This document shows positions 33,618-42,718 of a DNA stretch of 64,000 bases, piece after piece. A program made the translations under genes and the position numbers. Positions within the stretch are counted from its first letter, which is position 1. Each line of letters opens with the position of its first letter. The notes under the pieces were generated by a model, which was not told the DNA's origin, made no database searches, and saw only the letters and a list, made by a program, of their open reading frames with translations. This DNA is from Picocystis sp. L7 (Eukaryota > Chlorophyta > Picocystophyceae > Picocystales > Picocystaceae): assembly GCA_020975725.1 (NCBI GenBank), contig QXJR01000012.1, positions 186,001 to 250,000 on the forward strand. The letters are read 5' to 3'.

Positions 33618-35222
33618 ATGGCGTGGGCGCTCGTCGGAGTGGACGGACAGCGATGGCCTCTGATTGGCGGAAGAGCCTGCACAGTGGGGAGGAAAGGTGA
33701 GGAACATCAGCACACAGGTCCCAGTCGACGTTGGCACTCCCAGTGAACGCAAGTCAGTGCTGACGATACGGTTCGTCTGTACGCACCTTGCTCCGAAGAC
33801 GTGACGATCGTGATCTACAACGATAGGAGTATATCCAGGAAGCACGCAGTGGTTGAAATGATACCTCTGGAAGTGGACGAAATCGAAGACCTGACGAAAT
33901 TGCCCCATGTACTTCTGAGAGGTGAGGGACCGAACGCTACGTTTCGAGCTGCGTGATAACTTGATTCCCGGATACTTCAGCAGGGATTGGCAATCTTCAA
34001 TGCTAACTTTGCCTACGCGTGAAAATGCACGAAAATAGACACTTCGAAATATGGAACGGTTGTCAACGATGACAGGATAGTTGGCGCAGAAAAGGTGCTC
34101 AAGGAAGGAGACAAGCTCAGATTCGGCGCGCAAGGAGCTAGCTTTGCCCTCAAGAGAAAGAATCTGGTCATTTGTTTAGATTCCAAAGGCACATCATTAG
34201 ACGTTTTGCATGGTATTTCAAAACTTGGTGCACATGCAGTGGGAAGATGGGGCCCAGAGTGTAGTTGCTTGATTGTGTCTGAAGATTCCATTGCCAGCTC
34301 CACAGTTGCTTGTGCGATTGCTGCGGGGACACCAATGGTAAGCTCTTCGTGGTTGAAGGCTGCACTTTCGATGGAGGGAGCACACAGTAAACTTCCGGAT
34401 TTCGATGAGCACCCAGCAAACGTAAAGTTCCATCGCAAGGGTAGCGACGTGGCAATCCTTCCTCCCGAGAAATCGACGGAGTCACGGGCGCACCTCTTTG
34501 ATGGCATGGTTTTCGTGTGGGATCCTACAGAGCTTTCGGTAGAGCACGAAGGTGGGATCGCCTTGGCTGTGGCTATGGCGGGAGGCCAAAACATACCCTT
34601 TCAGAGGGATGTGCTGGAAGGGTCAAGCAGCAAGGGCCAGCGCCTCGTCTTGATCGAGGGGGAGCCTGATGCAGTCGAACACGAAGAGCTGAGGCAGCCG
34701 CACTTGATCGGTTCAATACGCCTTCTCATCCAATCTATCTTGGAAAACAGGAACGATCTGTTCCAAGTGTGCAAGAAACGGCGATCTTCCATCGTGCATA
34801 GTGACAGTGAGACACTCCTAGATGAGGATTCTGACCCAAGGCCTCCTGCAACGGCAGAAAACACACCACCTATCTCACTACCAGGCAAAGATCGTGTTCA
34901 TGCACAGGGTGAAACGCAGGCACAGGAGCAACCCAAGCAGAACGTGGTTATTGAAAGTCTAATCCCTTCTTCAAGTGGGGACAAACACAGGTCACAAGCG
35001 GTCAACTACAAGAAATTCAGAAAAGCTGCCCAGCGGAGTTCTGACTGGGAGATGGTTCCTTTCTCGGAGAAGCCGTGGAGCGAACGAGTGCCTGGATCCT
35101 TGCAATACCAGGAACGCCTCTTGGTCGAAGTGAAACAATCGCGGCAGGCCGAGGAGATGTTTACTACAGATGCTCAGAAGGGCACCACGAGAGGCGGACC
35201 AGATAAGAAGTCCCGCAGGTAG
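33618..35222 (+). CDS. NBS1: NBS1/nibrin of the MRN DNA-repair complex (3 exons)
   Basis: NBS1 is the regulatory subunit of MRE11-RAD50-NBS1, which senses double-strand breaks and activates ATM. Exons are 33618-33696, 33799-33921 and 34039-35222 (461 aa); introns of 102 and 117 bp have GTGAGG donors and phase 1 junctions. The exons assemble an FHA domain: MAWALVGVDGQRWPLIGG, TVGRK, then DRSISRKHAVVEM and DTSKYGTVVND. Two BRCT-like regions follow (about residues 90-165 and 205-300). Near the C-terminus NYKKFRKAAQ plus WEMVPFSEKPW matches the MRE11-binding motif. The protein is shorter than human NBS1 (754 aa) but near plant size, with a short acidic EEMF patch where the ATM-binding tail is expected. 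Confidence 0.87.
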
Positions 35223-35300
35223 TCCGGTCCTCCTCATGCCTAGCTATGTATCGCAAATAACTAATGGGTGCATTCCATTTCCTTCTTCAACGAACGATCG

Positions 35301-36057
35301 TCATTCGTAAGAGCTTCCCTCCGTCGGCTGAGGCAGCTTTCGGTTCGCCGACGAAGCCATTTCCCTGCGCAGTTCCAGCAGAACCGTCTCGATTCTATAG
35401 TTCGTCTTCCAGCGACCGAGAACGTGGAACGCGGACGGTATGACGTTTCCACTTCGCGAGTCGACGCACGTCATGTTGACTTTCGTGATGAATCTGACCT
35501 TGGGTGGCTGCGTTTTCTCGTCGAAAGCTTTGCGTCAGCTTCTTGCGCTCGTGCCATCGTTTGGGTCTCCTTTCACCGCTCCTTCCCTACATCCTACGCC
35601 TTCACGCACTTTTTTCGGATAGTCTAGATCGCAGTAGATCTTGAGCCCGTAAATCCTACCGTCGTGCGCCGTCTTTCGCGTCCGAGGAGCGGTTCGCACG
35701 TCCGTCAGTCTCATCCACGTGCTCCTTCTTGACGTGTCGAATGGGTCCTGAGCCCACTCCAGCTCGTCTTTCCACACACGTACGTTCATGGGTCCGATGA
35801 TGGTTCCCGTCCACGACCTCATGAACACGTCGTCCACGTCTTCCATCCCGTAACTGACGGATCCATCGCCGATGCCTTTCTCGCCACGTTCCAGCTCCTC
35901 CAACAGGCGGAAGTTGCGTGGCACTGGCCTCCCCCAACCGCCGCACATCCGCACACGCGTCCTTCGTCAGCCGCTCCATCCTTTCCAGCTCTCTTCCCAT
36001 ACCTTCCTTGCGGCCTTGGGACGCACCTTCCACCGATCCTCCGCCGCCAAAGGCCAT
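35301..36057 (-). CDS. UEV1: Ubiquitin E2 variant UEV1/MMS2 (4 exons)
   Basis: UEV1/MMS2 pairs with UBC13 to build K63-linked ubiquitin chains used in DNA damage tolerance. It resembles an E2 but lacks the catalytic cysteine. Exons are 36057-36027, 35923-35784, 35672-35610 and 35507-35301 (146 aa); introns of 103, 111 and 102 bp keep phase. The first exon gives [10 protein letters not shown], the second [20 protein letters not shown] and [12 protein letters not shown], the third [19 protein letters not shown], and the last [20 protein letters not shown] and a terminal [12 protein letters not shown]. The match to plant UEV1 is close throughout, including the Gly-rich start. The gene begins just beside the 106-bp tandem repeat array. 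Confidence 0.92.
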
Positions 36058-36104
36058 GCCGAGGCCGTTGCGACACGTCCTCGTCTGCACGCCTTTCGCC
36101 TCGT

Positions 36105-36715
36105 CCCCTCTCGAGATCTCGATCCACAGGCCCTCTTCGATCGATGCGAATCGAACATCGTATCGATGGATACACCGAGACCTTCCTCCCTCTCCCGGTC
36201 CCCCCGCACGTCCCCTCTCGAGATCTCGATCCACAGGCCCTCTTCGATCGATGCGAATCGAACATCGTATCGATGGATACACCGAGACCTTCCTCCCTCT
36301 CCCGGTCCCCCCGCACGTCCCTCTCGAGATCTCGATCCACAGGCCCTCCCCGATCGATGCGAATCGAACATCGTATCGATGGATACACCGAGACCTTCCT
36401 CCCTCTCCCGGTCCCCCCGCACGTCCCTCTCGAGATCTCGATCCACAGGCCCTCCCCGATCGATGCGAATCGAACATCGTATCGATGGATACACCGAGAC
36501 CTTCCTCCCTCTCCCGGTCCCCCCGCACGTCCCTCTCGAGATCTCGATCCACAGGCCCTCCCCGATCGATGCGAATCGAACATCGTATCGATGGATACAC
36601 CGAGACCTTCCTCCCTCTCCCGGTCCCCCCGCACGTCCCCTCTCGAGATCTCGATCCACAGGCCCTCTTCGATCGATGCGAATCAAACATCGTATCGATG
36701 GGCATATCGAGACCT
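36105..36715. repeat. 106-107 bp tandem repeat array (about 5.7 copies)
   Basis: The motif GATCGATGCGAATC starts at 36139, 36246, 36352, 36458, 36564 and 36671, spacings of 107, 106, 106, 106 and 107 bp. Units are almost identical. Outer copies carry CCCTCTTCGATC and inner copies CCCTCCCCGATC, and there is a one-base difference in the run before CTCGAG. Each unit contains the palindrome TCGAGATCTCGA and the segment ATCGTATCGATGG. The period is not a multiple of three, so the long open frames crossing it on both strands are artefacts. It occupies the divergent promoter between UEV1 and PCH2. Confidence 0.95.
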
Positions 36716-36798
36716 TTGGAGGGCCCAGCACCGACCCAAGTTTATGCATGGAGTTAATTTCGAGGGAAGGACGTGGCGGATCGCGCGCGAAGCTTGCG

Positions 36799-38389
36799 AT
36801 GGCGATGGCGGCGAACGGAGGGCAAGAAGACGTGCTTTTGCGCGTGGAAGGTGGGTGGAAGAACGGAACGTGACACCAGGAAACGAAGAAGGAAGCGAGG
36901 GAGACCCGCTGACTTGAAAAAGAAACGCAGTCGAGGTGTGCCTGAAGGAGGAAAGCACGGCGGGAAAAGAAGCAGTTCGACAAGCAGTGACCAGGTGCGC
37001 GTCCGATACAGACCGCGAAAAGAAGACGCAACGATTGCGTCTGGATCGCGGACGGATTCGGTGCTGATAGGAATCGCGTGTGATCCCGTGCAGGCTTCTG
37101 GAAACCAAGGTGTGCAAAGGGGCCGTTCGAGATTGGTACCAGCCAGGAAATCTGTCTTGGGACCGGTCGTACGACAAGTTCTTGGACCAACACGTGAACA
37201 CCATTGCTCTGGTCAAAGATGGTGAGGGAAAATTATTGGATCGTCGAAGATCGGTCGAAAACGAATGATGCCACGGAGCTGACAGGATTGTCCACCCCAT
37301 CTCCTCCAAGACGATTTGAAAAGCATACCGCAAGTCCTCCTCTTCTGGCAAATAGCCTTGACCGTTCATGTCTTTCAGCTTTCACGGGAAGAACCAGACG
37401 AGGAACTTGAGGAAGGAGAGGGGACGCCTTTTTGCAAAGAGTGGGCTATCCCGCATCACAGTTTCCATGGGTTGTGGGAGAGTTTGTATTACGAACACGA
37501 AATAAAAAGGCGTCTGCTGCATTTTGCAACATCCGCCCTGCTCTTCTCTGACCATGGAGTGGATCCTCAACTCATAACGTGGAACCGAGTAGTGCTGCTG
37601 CACGGACCCCCTGGTACTGGGAAAACTTCCTTGTGCAAGGCTTTGGCACAGAAACTCTCCATCAAGTTCTCCGGGCGTTTTCCCACGGCAGTGCTGGTGG
37701 AGGTGAATGCGCATAGCCTTTTCAGCAAGTGGTTCAGCGAAAGTGGTAAGCTGGTCTCCAAGCTCTTTTCTAAAATTCAAGAGATACTGGAGGATGAAGA
37801 TACGCTCGTGTTTGTTTTGATCGACGAAGTAGAGAGTCTCACATCTGCAAGGCAATCGGCATTGGCGGGATCTGAACCCTCCGATGCCATTCGTGTGGTG
37901 AACGCCTTGCTCACACAGTTGGATGCGCTCAAATACTTCACCAATTCCATGACGTTGACGACATCGAACATCACGGAAGCTGTGGACGGGGCTTTCCTGG
38001 ATCGCGCCGACATCAAAGCCTACATAGGAAATCCTTCAGAGAGAGCCAGGTACGAGATCCTGCGATCCGCCATTCACGAGCTCCAGAGGTGCAACTTAGT
38101 CAGACCTGCGGTGGCCCTGGTGTCCCATGCGGAGTGTAAGGGAGGAGGGGCACAGCACGAGAGGATGGCGGTGGACTCGGAATCAGAAGTATCGCTGCAT
38201 GCTTCGAATCTACTGGCCGACATGTGCCATGCTTTGGATGGTATGAGCGGTCGTCTCCTGAGGAAGCTACCTTTTTTAACGCACGCAACACTGCAGGACA
38301 CGGGGCACTCAAGTCACGACCTGATCGCATTCATCAAAGCTTTGCATAAATGCGCGGAACGGGAGCTGGAAGAAAAGCTGGGGGCGTAG
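36799..38389 (+). CDS. PCH2: AAA+ ATPase PCH2/TRIP13 (4 exons)
   Basis: PCH2/TRIP13 is a hexameric AAA+ remodeler that, with p31comet, unfolds HORMA proteins (HORMADs at meiotic axes, MAD2 in the spindle checkpoint). Exons are 36799-36850, 36931-36994, 37094-37221 and 37356-38389 (425 aa; human TRIP13 is 432). Introns of 80, 99, 102-class and 134 bp preserve phase. N-terminal pieces are VEVCLKEESTAGKEAVRQAV and WDRSYDKFLDQHVNTIALV; the last exon begins LTVHVFQLSREEPDEELEE. AAA+ motifs are Walker A LLHGPPGTGKTSLCKALAQ, the pore segment SLFSKWFSESGKLV, Walker B VFVLIDEVESL, TTSN, FLDRADIK with the Arg finger region, and sensor 2 SGRLLRKLPFL. The junction before LTVHVFQL is slightly shorter than in relatives, so a small exon may be missed there. 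Confidence 0.9.
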
Positions 38390-38443
38390 GAGGTTGCTCA
38401 AAGATAGCATTGTATCCGTGCGATATTTGTGCGGTCAACTTTG

Positions 38444-38449
38444 AATAAA
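38444..38449 (+). terminator. AATAAA poly(A) signal of PCH2
   Basis: AATAAA lies about 55 bp after the PCH2 stop codon, before the convergent LysM gene begins to be read from the other side. Confidence 0.45.
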
Positions 38450-38519
38450 TGACAGGGTTCCGGGGGGCGTGGAGATGGGCAGGATGGTGCGAATGCCCGT
38501 CCTGTCTCCAGCCGGCAAA

Positions 38520-39533
38520 TCAAGCATCCGGGCCGCCTGTGAGCCTGCGCAGTGGGGGCAGGGCAGTGGTGAGCAATCCAGTCATATCCACCGCAAACAA
38601 AGTCCTTGCCTCCAAGGGCACAAAGGTCTGTCCCAAGGTTTCTTGACGGATCTTGGCGGCGTGCCAATCTCTGAGCCTAGGATTCAACTTGAAGTCGTAG
38701 CTCTTCAGCTCCCCCTTCACTTTCCTCCAATACTTCCTCGTTTTTGGAGCGAGATGGTAGGATGGGCCGCCGTTGTGGACCCTTGCCAGAGTCTCTAAGT
38801 CTCCGAATTTGAGGGCCCAAGGGCACCACCTCATCCAGTACTTGAGGCAGGTATGTTCCGAATGATCGAGGTCCAGCTCGCACTCGAAGTATCCCTTTTT
38901 ACGTCCTGTCCTATCTAGCTCCCAAGCATCTGCATGGTACATGCTGCTGATCTGCAGCGGACCGATGCTCGTTCCGTCGTCTCCTCGTGGCGGAGGCCAC
39001 ATGTTGGACGTTTCCACGGTCTGCAGTGCCCGCATGAGTTTCTGCATGTGCGGTTCTTCTCGGATTTCTTCGATGGTTTTCGTGATGTGAAACTCGTGAA
39101 AGAAAGGCTCGTGTCCTTCTTCTGCCGGCTTCGGTCGATTCACTTTTCCAGACACTGGTCGGAGTCGCAACTGTCGAGGCACGAGGATGTCCTGTCCCGG
39201 ATGGATCACCGTGGATCCGCCGCAGGACTGCACCAGGTCGTCCACGGGCACGCCCACGCGTCTGGAGATGTGCCACAGGGTATCTCCTTCCCTCACGCGC
39301 ACGCGCAAGTCTCCAGGACGCAGCTTCGGCTTCGCCTCCACCTCCAGTTGCGCGGTTTCGGCTCCTCCTTGTCCTTTCGGCAGGCGCAGTTCGTCTCCTT
39401 TCACCACCTGGTTTTCCTTCCCCATCCCGTTGGCTTCCTTCAGCGCCTCCACGTCCACCGCACATCGCCTGGCGATGGACCAGAGCGTGTCGCCGTCCTC
39501 CACGCGCACGCGCTCGCCTTCCGCCATCGCCAA
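38520..39533 (-). CDS. LysM-LysM-lysozyme (destabilase-like) protein
   Basis: A 337-aa protein with two LysM peptidoglycan-binding motifs (VRVEDGDTLWSIARRCAVDV near residues 9-52 and VRVREGDTLWHISRRVGVPV near 77-120). A lysozyme-like domain follows (about 165-290). That domain has LMRALQTVETSN, with a Glu in the place expected for the catalytic acid, then DDGTSIGPLQISSMYHADAW, CLKYWMRWC and LARVHNGGPSYHL. These resemble i-type/destabilase lysozymes, although few of the many cysteines of animal members are present. It would cleave or bind peptidoglycan or chitin-like glycans. No signal peptide is obvious after MAMAEGERVR, so the location (cytosol, plastid through an unseen leader, or phagosome) is open. 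It converges with PCH2. Confidence 0.75.
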   Translation of the reverse strand: MAMAEGERVRVEDGDTLWSIARRCAVDVEALKEANGMGKENQVVKGDELRLPKGQGGAETAQLEVEAKPKLRPGDLRVRVREGDTLWHISRRVGVPVDDLVQSCGGSTVIHPGQDILVPRQLRLRPVSGKVNRPKPAEEGHEPFFHEFHITKTIEEIREEPHMQKLMRALQTVETSNMWPPPRGDDGTSIGPLQISSMYHADAWELDRTGRKKGYFECELDLDHSEHTCLKYWMRWCPWALKFGDLETLARVHNGGPSYHLAPKTRKYWRKVKGELKSYDFKLNPRLRDWHAAKIRQETLGQTFVPLEARTLFAVDMTGLLTTALPPLRRLTGGPDA

Positions 39534-41199
39534 AGGGACTCCCTTTCCCCTCGATTCGGGGAGGCAAAAAGGTTCCCCTCTCGACCCCTCCTCCTCCTCG
39601 GCCTTCGTCGACCCCCCTTCCCCTCCCCCGACGGGACCCGCCGAGGAGGTCGAAGGGATCCCTCAGGATCCTCGTCGGCAAGCGAAGGGGGTGGGGCGCG
39701 CATCCGGTGGGATCCGACACGAGGTCGGAAGTGCGAGAGCGGCATGGGCATGGCGAGATGGAATGGATTCGCACGTGGTGGGATGCGAGCGCGACGAAGA
39801 TCGGCGAGGGGAAGGAGAGGGAGGACACTGGGCACCTGGCACGTTTTCCCACGAAAGAGGGAGAGGGTGGACGTGCCTGGCGTAGGAAAGACCGCGAGAA
39901 GAGAGGCCAGGCTTGTCGGTCGGATCCAACTCGAATCAAATTTGCACGTGTCCCGATCCGAGGAACATCATCTCGGAACGGAGGTCCCCTCTCTTGTCGA
40001 AGCTTGCACGTCGACGCTTGTTCGTTCGCATCGAAGCGTTGGAATCGCCCTTCGAACGGTGCGAGAGCGAACCAACCCGAACCGTTCCAAGGACGAAGTT
40101 CGCTCCCCCGTCTCGCGTTCCTTCGACTGCAAGGACGGAAGGACCGCGTGGTCCCACCGCCATCGCAGATTCCACGGCGACGGCGCGATGGCACGTCTCA
40201 TCCACGTGTTATTTCTGGATCCGGATGGCCACCACCAGTGCGAGGAAGAGCAGCAGCGTAAACTGCGTCGACAGATACCCCAGCATCGCCGCCGCGAACG
40301 CCGCGGTGCCGACCAGAAGCGCCAGGAAGTTCCTCGTCTGCGTCATCGCGCTTCGGCTTCGCACGTGCGCGGATGGACGTGCGCTTCCGCTTCGAATCGC
40401 GTTCGAAATGCCTGGTTCAACCCTCGCCTTGGCCCTTCCTGGGAGAGGCCTAGAACCGAGTTGAACCCGATGGTGCTTCCAATCAGACCGTCCGTCTCCT
40501 CGGTGGGCGTGGTCCGATTGAAAGGGGGCGAAGCACCGGGGGAAAGGAAGACGAAGGTCGCGACCCCATCGGACAGGAAACCACAGGACAGGACCCCTGG
40601 GCCTGAAGAGGAAGGTGGAACCAAGGCCATGCGCAGGGAAGAAACCGGCCATGTATGAGGGCTCATGGGATAGAAAAGCGATGCTGTACGACCAGAGGAT
40701 CGTGGAACACCCGCATCTTGGGCCTAGACAGAGGGACAAGCCTTGAAAGGGGGACCTTCGACCGTCCAAACACGGGTGAGGAGGGTTGGTGCAACAATTC
40801 GAAGCAACACAATGGCACAACCAATCAATCCACTTGAGACGCAAAGAAACGCACATACCAGGGGATTAAGATGGATCCCGTGGACACGGATGATACCACC
40901 CGTGCGGTGAATTCGCAACTCCACCTGTCTCGGGTCCAGACGTCGGCCGCTGCACGGGCACGCTTTCCTCCATGCATGGTTTAAGAGGACTGCTGCAGTT
41001 CCAACGAGGGAGCGCAAAAAAACGAAACTTGCTTCGCGAGACAAGTCCCTGCTCATCTTGCTGGGCATGGATGCTCCATCGCCGAGCACAGTTGTGATAA
41101 AAGACAAATGGTACCTTGGAGGCAAAAACAAAAATTGACTACAAGTAACTTGCACGCGACGGAATCTTGCCTCAACAGCCCTAAACTTTGGGAGTGCGC
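39534..41199. other. Intergenic with one possible small gene
   Basis: A stretch of about 1.7 kb between two minus-strand genes. Long overlapping frames on plus are GC-rich shadows without motifs. The only candidate I could single out is the small two-helix frame at 40209-40346. Confidence 0.4.
40209..40346 (-). CDS. Possible 45-aa small membrane protein
   Basis: A short frame starting MTQTRNFLALLVGTAAFAAA and continuing MLGYLSTQFTLLLFLALVVA, then IRIQK. Two adjacent hydrophobic stretches separated by a short turn suggest a hairpin membrane protein with a basic C-terminal end. The frame stays open far upstream, so this could also be the last exon of a longer gene. I do not recognise the family. 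Support is only the hydrophobic pattern, and the gene may not be real. Confidence 0.3.
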   Translation of the reverse strand: MTQTRNFLALLVGTAAFAAAMLGYLSTQFTLLLFLALVVAIRIQK

Positions 41200-42477
41200 T
41201 TAATTGGCGGTCTCTTCGCGTAGCACCTTCACCACTGACTTGAAAGCAAACCAGTCCGGAATCTCTTCACCGCTACGAAGCATCTTCCTAAACTTAGTTC
41301 CAGACAAGCTAAGGGTGGTGAGATTTTCAGCCTTGGCAACATCTGCCGTGACGTAACCCTTCTCCTTGGTATAGGCAATGTTAAGAGAAGGCACCGTCTG
41401 CATGCCCAGTTCTGGAGCATGTTCCTTGGCAAAGTCCTGTGCATCGTAGGCGCCGTAAAAGTCCTCACCCGAAAGGCACGACTTGCTGCCTGCCATGTCA
41501 CGGCCGATGATGAAATGAGTGCAACCATAGTTTTTGCGGATAATCATGTGTTGAATGGCTTCGCGAGGACCAGCCATGTGCATGGAGTAGGGAAGGTAGG
41601 CCCAGCGTACTTGTGGGTTGTTCACTTCCTCTTTGAGGACCTCATAGGTGTGGTAACGAACGATCCCGGGAATATCGTCGTCCTGCGTGGGGCCGCAGGT
41701 GGGATGCACCAGGCACACTGCGCCCTCTCCCACGTTTTCTGCATCCAGGGCACGCGTGAAGAGCTCGTAATGTGCACGGTGGATGGGGTTCCTGCATTGG
41801 AACGCCACGACATCCTTGCCTTCGGGGAGCATGGCACGGACCTCCCTTGGCGATGCGCAAGGGAATATTCTCTTTGGCAGATCGAGGCCTTCTACTTTGC
41901 CTCCGATGTAGTACTTGCCCCTTTCCATGGAGATCATTTGCACTCCCGGATGTTCCAGGGAGGAGGTTCCGTAGCACTTGAGCGCTTCCAGTGGTTTGTT
42001 GGGCTTGTACTTGGAATCCACGGTGACGACGGCCAGGTCCTGTCCTTCGTAGCTGAGGAGAACCTTATCTCCAACTTGGATGGAGTCGTCGTCGGTGTCC
42101 AAGACCACGGGCAGGCCCAGGATGGTCCCGTCGGTGAGCCTCATGGTCTCCACCACCGACTTGTAGTCCTCTTCGTCGAGGAATCCTTCGAGGGGACTGA
42201 ATCCACCCACGATCAGGAGCTCCACATCGCAGGCGTTTCGATCCGAGAGTTGGATGGTTTTGGTGGCGGACGCTCGCACGGCTTCTTTCTTGTCTTGTTC
42301 CACCATCAGGTCCACCAGTTTCCCACCGTGGGGTGCGGTGAGCGCGGAAGGCGCGGCCGAAGCCATCACCCTCACGTTTCTCGCGACCTTTCCTGTCCTC
42401 CTGGCGCTCCTTTGGCGGCGGGCTTGGGCGGGAGAAGCGCGCACGCGCGTCGCAATCTGCTGGGCCATGGTCGCCAT
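41200..42477 (-). CDS. ATS: ATP sulfurylase, plastid-targeted
   Basis: ATP sulfurylase activates sulfate to adenosine 5'-phosphosulfate (APS), the first step of sulfate assimilation. The 425-aa product begins MATMAQQIATRVRASPAQARR, a Ser/Arg/Ala-rich leader like a plastid transit peptide; mature sequence starts near PHGGKLVDLMVEQDKK. Catalytic motifs are AFQCRNPIHRAHYELFTRAL (the HxxH nucleotide-binding motif as HRAH) and HPTCGPTQDDDIPGIVRYHT. IIGRDMAGSKS has Met where many relatives have His in GRDHAG. The end has LSGTKFRKMLRSGEEIPDWF. The frame is open upstream to 42894, overlapping the next gene's 3' end, but the leader supports 42477. No intron. It lies 241 bp downstream of the APS reductase gene on the same strand. 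Confidence 0.93.
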   Translation of the reverse strand: MATMAQQIATRVRASPAQARRQRSARRTGKVARNVRVMASAAPSALTAPHGGKLVDLMVEQDKKEAVRASATKTIQLSDRNACDVELLIVGGFSPLEGFLDEEDYKSVVETMRLTDGTILGLPVVLDTDDDSIQVGDKVLLSYEGQDLAVVTVDSKYKPNKPLEALKCYGTSSLEHPGVQMISMERGKYYIGGKVEGLDLPKRIFPCASPREVRAMLPEGKDVVAFQCRNPIHRAHYELFTRALDAENVGEGAVCLVHPTCGPTQDDDIPGIVRYHTYEVLKEEVNNPQVRWAYLPYSMHMAGPREAIQHMIIRKNYGCTHFIIGRDMAGSKSCLSGEDFYGAYDAQDFAKEHAPELGMQTVPSLNIAYTKEKGYVTADVAKAENLTTLSLSGTKFRKMLRSGEEIPDWFAFKSVVKVLREETAN

Positions 42478-42718
42478 TCCCGTTCTGGTAGGACCCGTAG
42501 TGGTTCCTCCCCTGGTTTCCCCTCCCTTCCGATACGGTTTCGGGGGGTTTCTATCCAGAAGGGAAACGGGTGGCTGGGAAGGCCCCGCCGCCGGGGGAGG
42601 GTGGGGGAGGGTTTCGAGGGGGGATGGAAAGGGAACCCTTGAAAGGGACGAAAGGGAAGGGGTGGTCGGGTTGAAAGGGAAGGGGTGGGAATCCACCAAC
42701 AACGAACCCAAGGTGGGA

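Noticed and set aside
36105-36715. CRISPR-like array
   Set aside because: Units of 106-107 bp are contiguous near-identical copies with no unique spacers, in a eukaryotic genome.
35656-36873. Open frames of about 250-400 aa across the 106-bp array on both strands
   Set aside because: The period is not a multiple of three, so the same peptides appear in every frame. The array is non-coding, and UEV1 exons account for the conserved part.
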